A stretch of 64,000 nucleotides of DNA, taken from contig CASDXO010000012.1 of the NCBI GenBank assembly GCA_949285135.1, positions 1 through 64,000 on the forward strand, read 5' to 3'. This document shows positions 26,801-35,553 of this stretch, in pieces. The notes under the pieces are model-generated. The model searched no databases. It was not told the origin of the DNA and saw nothing but the letters and a program-made list of their open reading frames with translations. Source of the stretch: an uncultured Phascolarctobacterium sp. (GTDB taxonomy: Bacteria; Bacillota; Negativicutes; Acidaminococcales; Acidaminococcaceae). Position numbers and translations under genes: made by a program. Numbering within the stretch: the stretch's first letter is position 1; each line of letters opens with the position of its first letter.

Positions 26801-29800
26801 ATGAGCTACGACTATTCCGAAAATATCCTTGTTCAGGAAAGTGCCGGACAGCTGCTGGAAAAAGAGCTGGGCTGGCGAGTGGCTTTTGCCTATAACAAAG
26901 AAGTATTAGGCGTAGATGGCACTTTTGGCAGAGTAAGCTATCGGGAAATCCTTTTGAAGCGTTATTTTAAACAGGCATTGCAAAAGCTTAATCCATGGCT
27001 GACGCCCTTGCAGCTGGATGAAGCCGAGAAAAAGATGCTGGCGCATTTATCTACTGCCTCACTGATGCAGATTAACGAGGAAAAGTATGCTTATATTAAA
27101 GACGGTATTCCTGTAACAGCTAAGCGTGCCGACGGTACAACGGAAGAAAAACGGGCGGCAGTTATTGACTTTAAAAATCCGGAAAACAATGATTTTTTGG
27201 CGATTAAGGAAATGAAAATTCATGGCGAGTTATATCGCCGCCGCACGGATATAGTAGGTTTTGTAAATGGTATTCCGCTGCTGTTTATTGAGCTGAAAAA
27301 GCATGATGTAGATGTGGAGAATGCCTATAATGATAACTATACCGACTATTTGGACACTGTACCGCATTTGTTCTACTATAATGCTTTTCTGATTTTATCT
27401 AACGGTATGCAGGCTAAAGTAGGTACACTGGGCAGTAAGTACGAGTTTTTCCATGAGTGGAAGCGTCTTAATGAGCAGGAGCAAGGCAGCGTAGAACTTC
27501 CTGTAATGTTGCGTGGTATCTGCCGTAAAGAAAATTTTCTTGATTTGTTGGAAAACTTTATTGTATTTGACCATTCCGGCGGACGTGTAGCTAAGATTTT
27601 AGCGCGTAACCATCAGTATTTAGGTGTTAATGAGGCAATAAAGGCTTATGAAGCACGCAAGCTAAATAATGGTAAATTGGGCGTATTTTGGCATACTCAG
27701 GGCAGCGGTAAAAGCTACTCTATGGTTTTTCTGGCGCAGAAAATTCGCCGGAAGTTTATGGGTTCTCCGACGATTGTTATTTTGACAGACAGGGAAGAGC
27801 TGAATAAACAGATAAGCGACACCTTTGAAAACTGCGGCTTGCTGGGCACAGCCAAAGCCGGTCAGTTTATTGCTGCAAGCGGTGGAGATTTAGTTCGTAA
27901 ATTACAGGGCAATCCCAGCTTTATCTTTACGCTGATTCAAAAATTTAATACCGCTAACCTGCCGCCGATTTATCCAGATCATGATATCCTTATTATGTCT
28001 GATGAGGCACATCGAAGCCAGTATGGTGTTTTTGCGGAGAATATGATGCAGCTTTTGCCGACTGCTGCACGCATTGGCTTTACTGGTACACCGCTTTTAT
28101 CCAGTGATAATATTACGGAGCGTACTTTTGGCAGTTATATTTCAATTTATGATTTTAAACGTGCTGTTGAAGATGGGGCTACTGTGCCTCTGTATTATGA
28201 AAATAGGGGCGATAAGATTGCTGATTTGCATAATCCGGAAATCACAGACAGAATTTTAGATGCCATTGAGCGTGCCGACCTTGATGTAGACCAGCAGGAA
28301 AAATTAGAGCGCGAATTTGCTAAAGAGATACACTTACTGACGGCACAGCAAAGATTAGATTCTATTGCTAAAGATTTTGTATCTCATTATTCTGATTTAT
28401 GGACCAGCGGTAAGGCCATGTTTGTATGTCTGAATAAGGTAACTTGCGTGCGTATGTATAATCTGGTGCAGCATTATTGGGATGATAAAATTGCTGAACT
28501 TCAGGAACGTGTGAACCATGTAACCCAACAGGAAGCACAGGAGCTGCGCCGTAAGATTGAATGGATGCGTGAAACTAAGATGGCTGTTGTTATCAGCCAG
28601 GAACAGAATGAAATACAGACATTTAATAAGTGGGGACTGGATATTAAGTATCACCGCACGCAGATGGAAAAACGTGAACTTGATAAAGAGTTTAAAGACA
28701 GTACCAATCCTTTGAGGGTAGTTTTTGTCTGCGCCATGTGGCTTACTGGTTTTGATGTAAAATGTTTATCTTGTCTGTATTTAGATAAACCATTGAAAGC
28801 GCATACCTTGATGCAGACTATTGCCAGAGCTAACCGTGTGGCAGAGGGTAAGAGCAATGGACTGATTATTGATTATATTGGCATTGTAAAAGCCTTACGC
28901 AAGGCACTGGCAGATTATACTGCAAATATCAGCGGCGGAAGCAATACAGATCCTACCGTTGATAAAGAAGTGCTGATAAATAAGATTCTGGAAACAATAA
29001 ATGCTGCTAAAGAATATTTGCGGCGCTATGATTTTGAATTACAGAGTTTAATTGATGCAGAAGGCTTCAGAAAGTCAGAATTGCTTTTAGAGGTTGCAAA
29101 TGCAGTGAGCGGCTCACTGGAAGAACGTAAACAATTTCAAACTTATGCTTCCGAACTTGGAAGAATGATGAAATATGCTGACAGAGAGGATATTACCGCA
29201 GCTGTTCGGCAGGAATATGAAGCAATTACAGCTATTTATCACGAATTGCAAAAGAAGCGTAAACATGCCAGCGATGTTGACTTGATGGTGGAAATCAATA
29301 ATATTATCAGCGAGTATGTGCAAATAGAAACAGCTGCATCTGGTAGTATTGCACAGTCACGTCAGTTTGACATCAGTAAAATTGATTTTGCTATGTTAGG
29401 GAGAGAGTTTGCCCGTGCCAGCAAAAAGAATCTAATTTTAAAAGATTTGGATGAGCTTATCCGTCAGAGAATAGATGCTTTACTTTTTGCCAATCCGCAG
29501 AGAATAAATTATTATGAGCGTTATCAGGAGATTATTGAAGCTTATAATAAGGAACAGAATCGTGCGACCATTGAAAAGACTTTTATGGATTTGATGGATT
29601 TAGCTAACAGTATGGGCGAGGAACAACAGCGATATGTACGAGAGGGTTTTAACAGTGATGAAGAACTCTCGCTATATGATTTGCTGTTTGCAGACAATCT
29701 TTCCAAACAGGATATTGCTAAGATTAAGCAGGTAGCTGTAATACTGCTGGAAAAAATAAAAGCTAAAATTGCAGAGCTTGACCACTGGACGGATAAACAG

Positions 29801-29941
29801 GAAACAAAAGCCATTGTTTCTAATCTTATAATGGATACTCTTTGGGATGAATTGCCTAGTTCTTATGATGATGATTCTATTGAGGCTTATAAGAATAAAA
29901 TTTATGAATATGTGTATGTAAGATATCCTGAAGTGGCGTAG
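26801..29941 (+). CDS. hsdR: Type I restriction endonuclease subunit HsdR
   Basis: Motor and nuclease of the type I complex. 1046 residues: an N-terminal PD-(D/E)XK nuclease (Asp 150 in RRTDIVGF, Glu 164 and Lys 166 in LLFIELKKHD), Walker A HTQGSGKSYSM, DEAH box MSDEAHRSQYG, helicase motif GFTGTPLL, motif VI QTIARANRVAEGK and a helical C-terminus that docks to HsdM. No frameshift is seen, so the system looks intact. Confidence 0.95.
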   Translation: MSYDYSENILVQESAGQLLEKELGWRVAFAYNKEVLGVDGTFGRVSYREILLKRYFKQALQKLNPWLTPLQLDEAEKKMLAHLSTASLMQINEEKYAYIKDGIPVTAKRADGTTEEKRAAVIDFKNPENNDFLAIKEMKIHGELYRRRTDIVGFVNGIPLLFIELKKHDVDVENAYNDNYTDYLDTVPHLFYYNAFLILSNGMQAKVGTLGSKYEFFHEWKRLNEQEQGSVELPVMLRGICRKENFLDLLENFIVFDHSGGRVAKILARNHQYLGVNEAIKAYEARKLNNGKLGVFWHTQGSGKSYSMVFLAQKIRRKFMGSPTIVILTDREELNKQISDTFENCGLLGTAKAGQFIAASGGDLVRKLQGNPSFIFTLIQKFNTANLPPIYPDHDILIMSDEAHRSQYGVFAENMMQLLPTAARIGFTGTPLLSSDNITERTFGSYISIYDFKRAVEDGATVPLYYENRGDKIADLHNPEITDRILDAIERADLDVDQQEKLEREFAKEIHLLTAQQRLDSIAKDFVSHYSDLWTSGKAMFVCLNKVTCVRMYNLVQHYWDDKIAELQERVNHVTQQEAQELRRKIEWMRETKMAVVISQEQNEIQTFNKWGLDIKYHRTQMEKRELDKEFKDSTNPLRVVFVCAMWLTGFDVKCLSCLYLDKPLKAHTLMQTIARANRVAEGKSNGLIIDYIGIVKALRKALADYTANISGGSNTDPTVDKEVLINKILETINAAKEYLRRYDFELQSLIDAEGFRKSELLLEVANAVSGSLEERKQFQTYASELGRMMKYADREDITAAVRQEYEAITAIYHELQKKRKHASDVDLMVEINNIISEYVQIETAASGSIAQSRQFDISKIDFAMLGREFARASKKNLILKDLDELIRQRIDALLFANPQRINYYERYQEIIEAYNKEQNRATIEKTFMDLMDLANSMGEEQQRYVREGFNSDEELSLYDLLFADNLSKQDIAKIKQVAVILLEKIKAKIAELDHWTDKQETKAIVSNLIMDTLWDELPSSYDDDSIEAYKNKIYEYVYVRYPEVA

Positions 29942-29952
29942 GTTGTAAAAGT

Positions 29953-29986
29953 AAACCCTGATACATTTTATGTATCAGGGTTTTTT
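29953..29986 (+). terminator. Intrinsic terminator of the hsd operon
   Basis: The stem AACCCTGATACAT / ATGTATCAGGGTT with a short TTTT-type loop is followed by T6. Confidence 0.9.
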
Positions 29987-30138
29987 AGTGTAATGTATGT
30001 GAGATAACTTTTGCATTATGCTGAATATTTGATTGTATAAATACTATCAAAGAAGATAATAAACAGCTGTTTGAATAACTTAAATTTTAGTGAAGTATAT
30101 TTATCAATATTTTATACGTTAGCTTTTTATAATATAAT

Positions 30139-30175
30139 AAAAATGACATGATATGTCGTTTTTGTGCATTATAAT
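30139..30175 (+). promoter_or_regulatory. Promoter with a palindromic operator before the WYL gene
   Basis: AATGACAT-GAT-ATGTCGTT (30142-30160) is a 17-19 base palindrome with one mismatch. It lies just upstream of a perfect -10 TATAAT (30170-30175), 33 bases before the WYL regulator start. Placement over the -35 region suggests autorepression by that regulator. Confidence 0.5.
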
Positions 30176-30207
30176 AGAGTATAAAAAAGGATTGTGGGTT
30201 AATATCT

Positions 30208-31161
30208 ATGGATAAAGTTATTAGAGTTTTAATGCTATTTCACAGCCTTATACAGGGACAGAAAATAAATAAAGCTGACTTTGCAAAGAATAACAATACA
30301 AGTGAAAGATCAATAGACAGAGATATAAAGGACATTCGTTATTATCTATCTGAAATTCATTCTACGGCAAAGATATTTTTTGATAAAGATGAAAAGGTTT
30401 ATTATCTTTTTGGTTGGGAAAACCGTAGATTGAGCAGTATTGAAGTAATAACTATATTAAAGGTTTTGATTGGTTCAAAAGTTCTGCGTAAAGATGAAAT
30501 GCAAGAAATTATGCGTTCAATAAGAATGCTGCTTGATCCGACAGAACGAAGGGAGACAGTAAATTCGGTTTATAGAGAGGTAGATAATTATATTTCTCCT
30601 GCTCATGGCAAGTCGATACTAAAAATACTTGAAGATCTGAATTTAGTTATTTCAAAGCGTTTAAAAATAGAATTAAATTATACAAAAGTTAATGGTGACA
30701 ATATAACCAAACGAGTATTACCTCTGATTTTTATTTTTTCTGATTTTTACTTTTACCTTATAGCTTTTATAGAAGATACAGAATATAAATACCCTGCGTT
30801 TTTCAGAGTTGATCGTATTAAAAGTTTTATGGTTACGAATGAGCATTACAGCGAGAGTTTGTATGAACAATATAACGCTGGCGAAATGCGTAATTGTATC
30901 CAATTTATGTATGCTGGAGAACTAATTAACGTGAAAGTACGTTGCAAGAATCAAACGGTCGAAGCCTTTAAAGATCGTTTACCTAACCATTGGCTGATAA
31001 AAGATGAAGGAGAACATAAAGTATATGGGGCAAGAGTATTTGGCGAAGGTTTTTTAAAATGGGCATTGTTGCAAGGTTGTAACATTAAAATATTGGAGCC
31101 TAAATCGTTACGAGAGAAATTTTTGAAAGAAATTAGCAATATTCTAGTATTATATAAATAA
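30208..31161 (+). CDS. WYL-domain transcriptional regulator
   Basis: 317 residues. The N-terminal winged helix (KINKADFAKNNNTSERSIDRDIKD) is followed by a WYL domain (RLKIELNYTKVNG, PLIFIFSDFYFYLIAFIE, FFRVDRIKSF) and a C-terminal WCX-like part (LPNHWLIKDEG). WYL regulators such as BrxR and CapW control defence operons. The gene leads a four-gene operon: 12 bases separate it from the next gene, which has its own GGGGGA ribosome site. I infer that it represses the operon through the palindrome at 30142. Confidence 0.8.
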   Translation: MDKVIRVLMLFHSLIQGQKINKADFAKNNNTSERSIDRDIKDIRYYLSEIHSTAKIFFDKDEKVYYLFGWENRRLSSIEVITILKVLIGSKVLRKDEMQEIMRSIRMLLDPTERRETVNSVYREVDNYISPAHGKSILKILEDLNLVISKRLKIELNYTKVNGDNITKRVLPLIFIFSDFYFYLIAFIEDTEYKYPAFFRVDRIKSFMVTNEHYSESLYEQYNAGEMRNCIQFMYAGELINVKVRCKNQTVEAFKDRLPNHWLIKDEGEHKVYGARVFGEGFLKWALLQGCNIKILEPKSLREKFLKEISNILVLYK

Positions 31162-31173
31162 TGGGGGATTATT

Positions 31174-32439
31174 ATGGATGTAAAGCGTCAACATGTAGAT
31201 GATTTTGCTAGACGTAATACTAATCAAAATAGTTATAAAAATAGGTATTTTGAAGGAAAGAGAATTTCTGTAGATGAATATACTGGCGAAAATATATACT
31301 ATTCATCTAATAATTATTTTACAACTAAAACTACATCCAATATTGACCATATTGTACCAATCGATCAGTTGATTAAAAGATATGGACAAGACATTGATAA
31401 AAGCGCATTAAAAGATATTGCAAATTCAGACTATAATTTAGCTGCGACGTCAGAGGCTTTGAATAAGGCGAAGTCTAATTTATCAAATCATGAATACTTG
31501 TTAAGGCAATTAAAAAATGGAAATCCAGAAGATTTTGCTACTACGTATAATATGATGAGCAAAGAAATAAGTTCTGAGGCAGCAATTAGAGCAGAAGTTA
31601 CAAGTATTAAAGTATCTCAGCAAATGAATAAAATTAGTAAAGGGACTATAAATTTTGGTTATGGAAAATCAATAGGAAAAGCTGTAGATGCAGGAACGTC
31701 TTCAGCTCTTATAGCACTAACTGTTTCGGCATGTAATAATTTAGCAATGGTGGCTGCTGGGGAAAAAAGTACTAAAGATGCTTTAAAAGATGTAGCAAAT
31801 GATACTTCTAAAAGCGCTATTTCTACAGGTGGCCTTGTATTAGCAAAAGATGGATTTGCTGAAATATGTAAAAAATGTGGAGCTAAAGATATTGGTAAAT
31901 TTCTTGGAAAGGAGTTACCGGTAGCTGAGATTACGATGGCTGTAATGGTAGCTGATTCAGTGATAAGTTTTTTAAGTGGAGAAATGAGTGAGGAAGAATG
32001 TGCAACAGAGATATTATTAAATGGTGCGGGAATATTAGCGTTTAAAGTAGGTGCGATGTGCGGTGGTCCAGCAGGAGCTGTTATTGCTTCTATTGTTGTA
32101 AGTCAAATTAGTGCTACGGTTTTAAAATATCAGCAAGAACAGAAAATTGCTAAAAAAAGGATGGCTAAATTTAACCGTATTGTAAGTGATGCGTTAATAG
32201 CTTTGGAAAAACAAAAAAATATTCTAAATAAATTACGAGAAGAAGAAAATTTGAAAATAAGTCGAGCATTCGATATTGGATTAGAATATATTCAAATTTC
32301 TGCTCTGCAGAATGATGTTGATGGAATTACTAAAGGGTTAAATTGTGTTTTGTCAATATTTAATGAAAAGTGTGCATTTCAGACCATAGATGAATTTAAT
32401 AAATTTTTTGATGATGAGAATGCAATATTAGTTTTATAA
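31174..32439 (+). CDS. HNH-nuclease-like protein with a hydrophobic helical C-terminal region
   Basis: 421 residues. Residues 33-110 look like an HNH nuclease: DEYTGENIYYSS, the DHIVP motif (Asp 58, His 59), Asn 88 in YNLAATSEALNKAKSN and Lys 98/100. Zn-binding cysteine pairs are absent. The rest is helical with hydrophobic, Gly/Ala-rich segments near 155-185, 250-272 and 283-325 (GAGILAFKVGAMCGGPAGAV), then a coiled-coil-like stretch (KQKNILNKLREEENLK). Such segments suggest membrane contact. I do not know the family. Base composition is clearly more AT-rich than in the flanking hsd genes. A nuclease effector tethered or delivered to membranes is one possible reading. Confidence 0.6.
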   Translation: MDVKRQHVDDFARRNTNQNSYKNRYFEGKRISVDEYTGENIYYSSNNYFTTKTTSNIDHIVPIDQLIKRYGQDIDKSALKDIANSDYNLAATSEALNKAKSNLSNHEYLLRQLKNGNPEDFATTYNMMSKEISSEAAIRAEVTSIKVSQQMNKISKGTINFGYGKSIGKAVDAGTSSALIALTVSACNNLAMVAAGEKSTKDALKDVANDTSKSAISTGGLVLAKDGFAEICKKCGAKDIGKFLGKELPVAEITMAVMVADSVISFLSGEMSEEECATEILLNGAGILAFKVGAMCGGPAGAVIASIVVSQISATVLKYQQEQKIAKKRMAKFNRIVSDALIALEKQKNILNKLREEENLKISRAFDIGLEYIQISALQNDVDGITKGLNCVLSIFNEKCAFQTIDEFNKFFDDENAILVL

Positions 32440-32480
32440 AACTATGAATTTAATCATTTTATAATTAAGGAGAAATTTTA

Positions 32481-33308
32481 ATGTTACCATTCATAATAGG
32501 CGGAGCTGTGGGATTAGGATATACATTTTATAAAACAGAAAAAGCTTCACAAATGGATGCTAAAGCAAGAAAGAAATATGCTAAAGCAATGGCAGTTCAA
32601 ATAGAAGCTGAGACTATGCTAAAAGAAAAAAAAGAAGAATGCGATAATGCTTTGAGAAAAGTTGCAAATAGAAAACGGGGTATTATTGCTACTTCAATGA
32701 TGAAGTTTTTGCAGGTATATGAACGTATAATAAAGATTGATTTTAATGAAAGTGATGAAATAAAAAGGCTAAATAATGTTACTTTACTTCCAAATGAAAT
32801 TATACAGATTAAAATGATTGCTCAGAATGTTGTAAGACCGATGACTGATAAGGAAATTCTAGTAACTTTAGCTAAAGGCTTCATTCTTTTTGGCATAGGC
32901 GGTGCTATAGGAAATTCTATTGAAGCTGATGCAAAAAGAAATTTAGCAGCTGCTAATGCTCAATTAAAAATATCCAATGTAAAAAAACAAGAAGCAGAAA
33001 CTTTGTGTGTTTCGTTAGATACTGTTATTGATAGATGTGAGAAGATTGCAGATATACTTTTAAAAATCAATGTACTATTTATGAGATCAATAAACCATAC
33101 TTTAAATATTATAGAAAAAAATGGATATAGTCGTAATAATTATTCTTTAGACGATAGAAAAGCATTGATGACTTGCATTAATATAGCGAGTACACTGAAA
33201 AAAATAATTGATGAACCAGTAATAGATAATAAAGGCCAATTAGCTGTAGAAACTGTAAAAGTAATTGAAATAGGTAATAAGTTTATAAAAGATATAGAAA
33301 GTATTTAG
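32481..33308 (+). CDS. Unknown protein with two Gly-rich hydrophobic segments and coiled coils
   Basis: 275 residues. FIIGGAVGLGYTFYK (3-17) and FILFGIGGAIGNSI (about 133-146) are each followed by a long charged helix (AMAVQIEAETMLKEKKEE; AAANAQLKISNVKKQEAE), so the protein may be an internal duplication of a hairpin-plus-coil unit. No cleavable signal is evident. The ribosome site TAAGGAG precedes ATG 32481; the gene lies between the HNH protein and the ferredoxin-TPR protein. No family recognised. A membrane-associated partner of its neighbours is plausible. Confidence 0.55.
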   Translation: MLPFIIGGAVGLGYTFYKTEKASQMDAKARKKYAKAMAVQIEAETMLKEKKEECDNALRKVANRKRGIIATSMMKFLQVYERIIKIDFNESDEIKRLNNVTLLPNEIIQIKMIAQNVVRPMTDKEILVTLAKGFILFGIGGAIGNSIEADAKRNLAAANAQLKISNVKKQEAETLCVSLDTVIDRCEKIADILLKINVLFMRSINHTLNIIEKNGYSRNNYSLDDRKALMTCINIASTLKKIIDEPVIDNKGQLAVETVKVIEIGNKFIKDIESI

Positions 33309-33340
33309 TTCTGTATCTTAAAATAAAGGGGGATGTAAAT

Positions 33341-34927
33341 ATGAAGACTTTTGTGGTTAGCGATGATTGTGTAAGCTGTGGATTATGCTTACAAGAAACA
33401 GATTTATTAGTAGAAGATGCTGTTGGAAAAGCAAAACCTGCTGAAAAATGTATTATCAATGATTTGAGAAAAGCTGAAAAAATTGTTGCCGATTGTCCAG
33501 TTGGTGCTATATCAATAGTTGAAAAAGGTGACATTAAGCAGCTTGATGAAAAAACAATTAGAGAATTACCTAATTTATTGCGACAGAAATTGATACAAGT
33601 TAAAAGACCACAATTAACTGACGAAGTTAAATTAGATGCAAGTAAATACCATGTTAAACGCAATGGAGAAGCGATTGGAGCATATGATTATAAATATTCA
33701 AGCGAAAGTAGTGCATTAAGTGCGGCTATTGATCAATTTGATAGGATTGCTTATTCTCAGTATGCTAGATTTATAACTGAAATTTTAGTGCAATATAAGG
33801 AAGAGAAGTTAAAAAAATATTATATTTTTGGTAAAAATAGTTTTTGGGACCAAGAAAATGCAAAATATAGAAGCGTATTATTAAATTTTGCTAATGAAAT
33901 AGAATCAGTAACAAATGGTGCAATAAAATTACCAGACGACTTTATTAGATTTGAAGTATATCCTTGTAGAGAAAGTGATATAGATAATAATTACCATATG
34001 TGGGGATTGAAATATTTAGAACAGTGTGAAAATATTGAATCTATTATGTCTGCTTTTCATGGATTAAACAGTACTAGTAAAAATGATTATAAGACTTATA
34101 TTGATACTGATGATATGGAAGTCTATGCTGGTACTGGATGGTTCGGTGGAGATAAATATAAAACAAAGTATTGTTATTGCCTTTTGTCTGAGGCTGTTGA
34201 AACATATTTAAGTGATTTGACATGGGCTATGAATTATGCTGACGCAGATCAAAGAGCTATAGATGGAGTAAAATGGGCTATAACTTCATATAATAATGAA
34301 GTTGAGAAGAAAATTGAAGAAAAAATCACAGTTGTTAGAAAATTGTTTCACGAAAAAAAGATAAATAGTTTAAATGAAGGAGATAATAATATTAATAAAA
34401 AAATAAAAGAAAACTTAAAAGAAGATAAAAATACGAATAAAGTAAAATCTGTGAATATAAATCTTAAAAGTGAATATGAATATTTTATTAGACAAGCAAA
34501 AGAATATGCAAGACAAGGGAATAATGCTGAGGCAAAAAAAATGTATGATAAAGCAGTATTTTGTGCATGGAGTTTAGGTATCAAAATAGAAAAAGATGAA
34601 ATATGTCAAATATATGAGTATTTTATTGAACAAGCAAAAGAATATGCAATGAAAGGAAATAAATTTGAAGCAGAAAGATTGTATGATAAAGCAGTATCAT
34701 ATGCAAATAGTTTAGGACTTGAAATTAAAAAGAATAATTTTAATGAAGTATGTGAAAAGAAAATTGTAAAAAATACTGTGAAAGATACTATGAAAAATAC
34801 CGTAAAATGTATAGAACCAAAATATACTAATGTGAATTTAAAAAACGAATATGAATACTTTATTAGGCAAGCAAAAAAATATGAAAGTGAAGCAAAAAAA
34901 TATATGAAGAAGCTGAACAATATTTAA
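33341..34927 (+). CDS. Ferredoxin-domain protein with TPR-like repeats (frame continues by a -1 shift)
   Basis: 528 residues in the zero frame. Residues 8-57 form a single-cluster ferredoxin domain (Cys 10, 13, 16 and Cys 52-Pro; an extra Cys 37). A middle domain of unknown type follows (about 100-330, with VYAGTGWFGGDKYKTKYCYC). From about 375 come helical repeats of 35-45 residues, each starting EYEYFIRQAKEY or a variant and carrying YDKAV. The third repeat is cut by a stop at 34925. The -1 frame is open from that repeat to 35298 and encodes its remainder plus two more repeats. The A7 run at 34894-34900, in codons GCA-AAA-AAA, is a classic -1 slippery site. Slippage there would give 652 residues. 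Alternatively an AT insertion in TATAT (34901-34905) broke the gene. Confidence 0.65.
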   Translation: MKTFVVSDDCVSCGLCLQETDLLVEDAVGKAKPAEKCIINDLRKAEKIVADCPVGAISIVEKGDIKQLDEKTIRELPNLLRQKLIQVKRPQLTDEVKLDASKYHVKRNGEAIGAYDYKYSSESSALSAAIDQFDRIAYSQYARFITEILVQYKEEKLKKYYIFGKNSFWDQENAKYRSVLLNFANEIESVTNGAIKLPDDFIRFEVYPCRESDIDNNYHMWGLKYLEQCENIESIMSAFHGLNSTSKNDYKTYIDTDDMEVYAGTGWFGGDKYKTKYCYCLLSEAVETYLSDLTWAMNYADADQRAIDGVKWAITSYNNEVEKKIEEKITVVRKLFHEKKINSLNEGDNNINKKIKENLKEDKNTNKVKSVNINLKSEYEYFIRQAKEYARQGNNAEAKKMYDKAVFCAWSLGIKIEKDEICQIYEYFIEQAKEYAMKGNKFEAERLYDKAVSYANSLGLEIKKNNFNEVCEKKIVKNTVKDTMKNTVKCIEPKYTNVNLKNEYEYFIRQAKKYESEAKKYMKKLNNI

Positions 34928-35298
34928 ACGATATAGATAAAGAACAAAAACTTTTAGAAAAAGCAATACATCCATTGCAAGTAAAAAATTTTTCTAAAGA
35001 AAATAAAAGTTTTGGAAAGTCATATAGTCATGTGAATTTTACGAAAGAATATGAATACTTTATTAGACAGGCTAAAGAATATGAAAGACAAGGACTCTAT
35101 GATTGTGCAAAAGATGAGTACGATAGAGCAGAAGAGTATGCAAAAGCATTTGGATTATCAAATAAAGAAGATGAGAGCCTAGAAAAGAAATACGAAGATT
35201 GTATTAAAAAGGCTAGAGAATATGAAGAAATGGCAAAAGATATGTATGATAGTGCAGAAGAGTATGCAAATTCTGTAGGCCTTGATGTTAATAGGTGA
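34900..35298 (+). CDS. -1 frame continuation of the ferredoxin-TPR protein
   Basis: From the slip site this frame reads IYEEAEQYLNDIDKEQK, then two more repeats (EYEYFIRQAKEYERQG and YEDCIKKAREYEEM) to TGA at 35296-35298. It has no ribosome site, and an ATG-like start inside it would begin mid-repeat, so it should be read as the second half of the upstream gene and not as an independent gene. Confidence 0.55.
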   Translation: MYEEAEQYLNDIDKEQKLLEKAIHPLQVKNFSKENKSFGKSYSHVNFTKEYEYFIRQAKEYERQGLYDCAKDEYDRAEEYAKAFGLSNKEDESLEKKYEDCIKKAREYEEMAKDMYDSAEEYANSVGLDVNR

Positions 35299-35428
35299 AT
35301 TTATTTTATAATATTACATTACTTTGTATAAATATGATTTTTCGATTATATATTATTAATATGAATGGCTTGCAAACTCTGTTTATATAACAGAAACCCT
35401 TGCAAAGGATCATAGGAACATACAGTTC

Positions 35429-35462
35429 AGCCCAGATACTTAACGGTATCTGGGCTTTTTCT
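35429..35462 (+). terminator. Intrinsic terminator of the WYL operon
   Basis: AGCCCAGATA / TATCTGGGCT with an 8-base loop is followed by TTTTT. A second hairpin (TAACAGCAGCC / GGCTGCTGTTA, 35476-35505) follows and may be an additional terminator or a leader structure of the next gene. Confidence 0.8.
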
Positions 35463-35553
35463 ATGTCTAAAATCCTAACAGCAGCCTTGCACTAGGCTGC
35501 TGTTATTTATATATACAAAACAAAATCTATATCAAACTTAGGAGGAATGTATT

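Noticed and set aside
34975-35298. Treating the last 107 codons as an independent gene
   Set aside because: It starts inside a continuing repeat frame with no ribosome site; the -1 continuation of the upstream gene explains it better.
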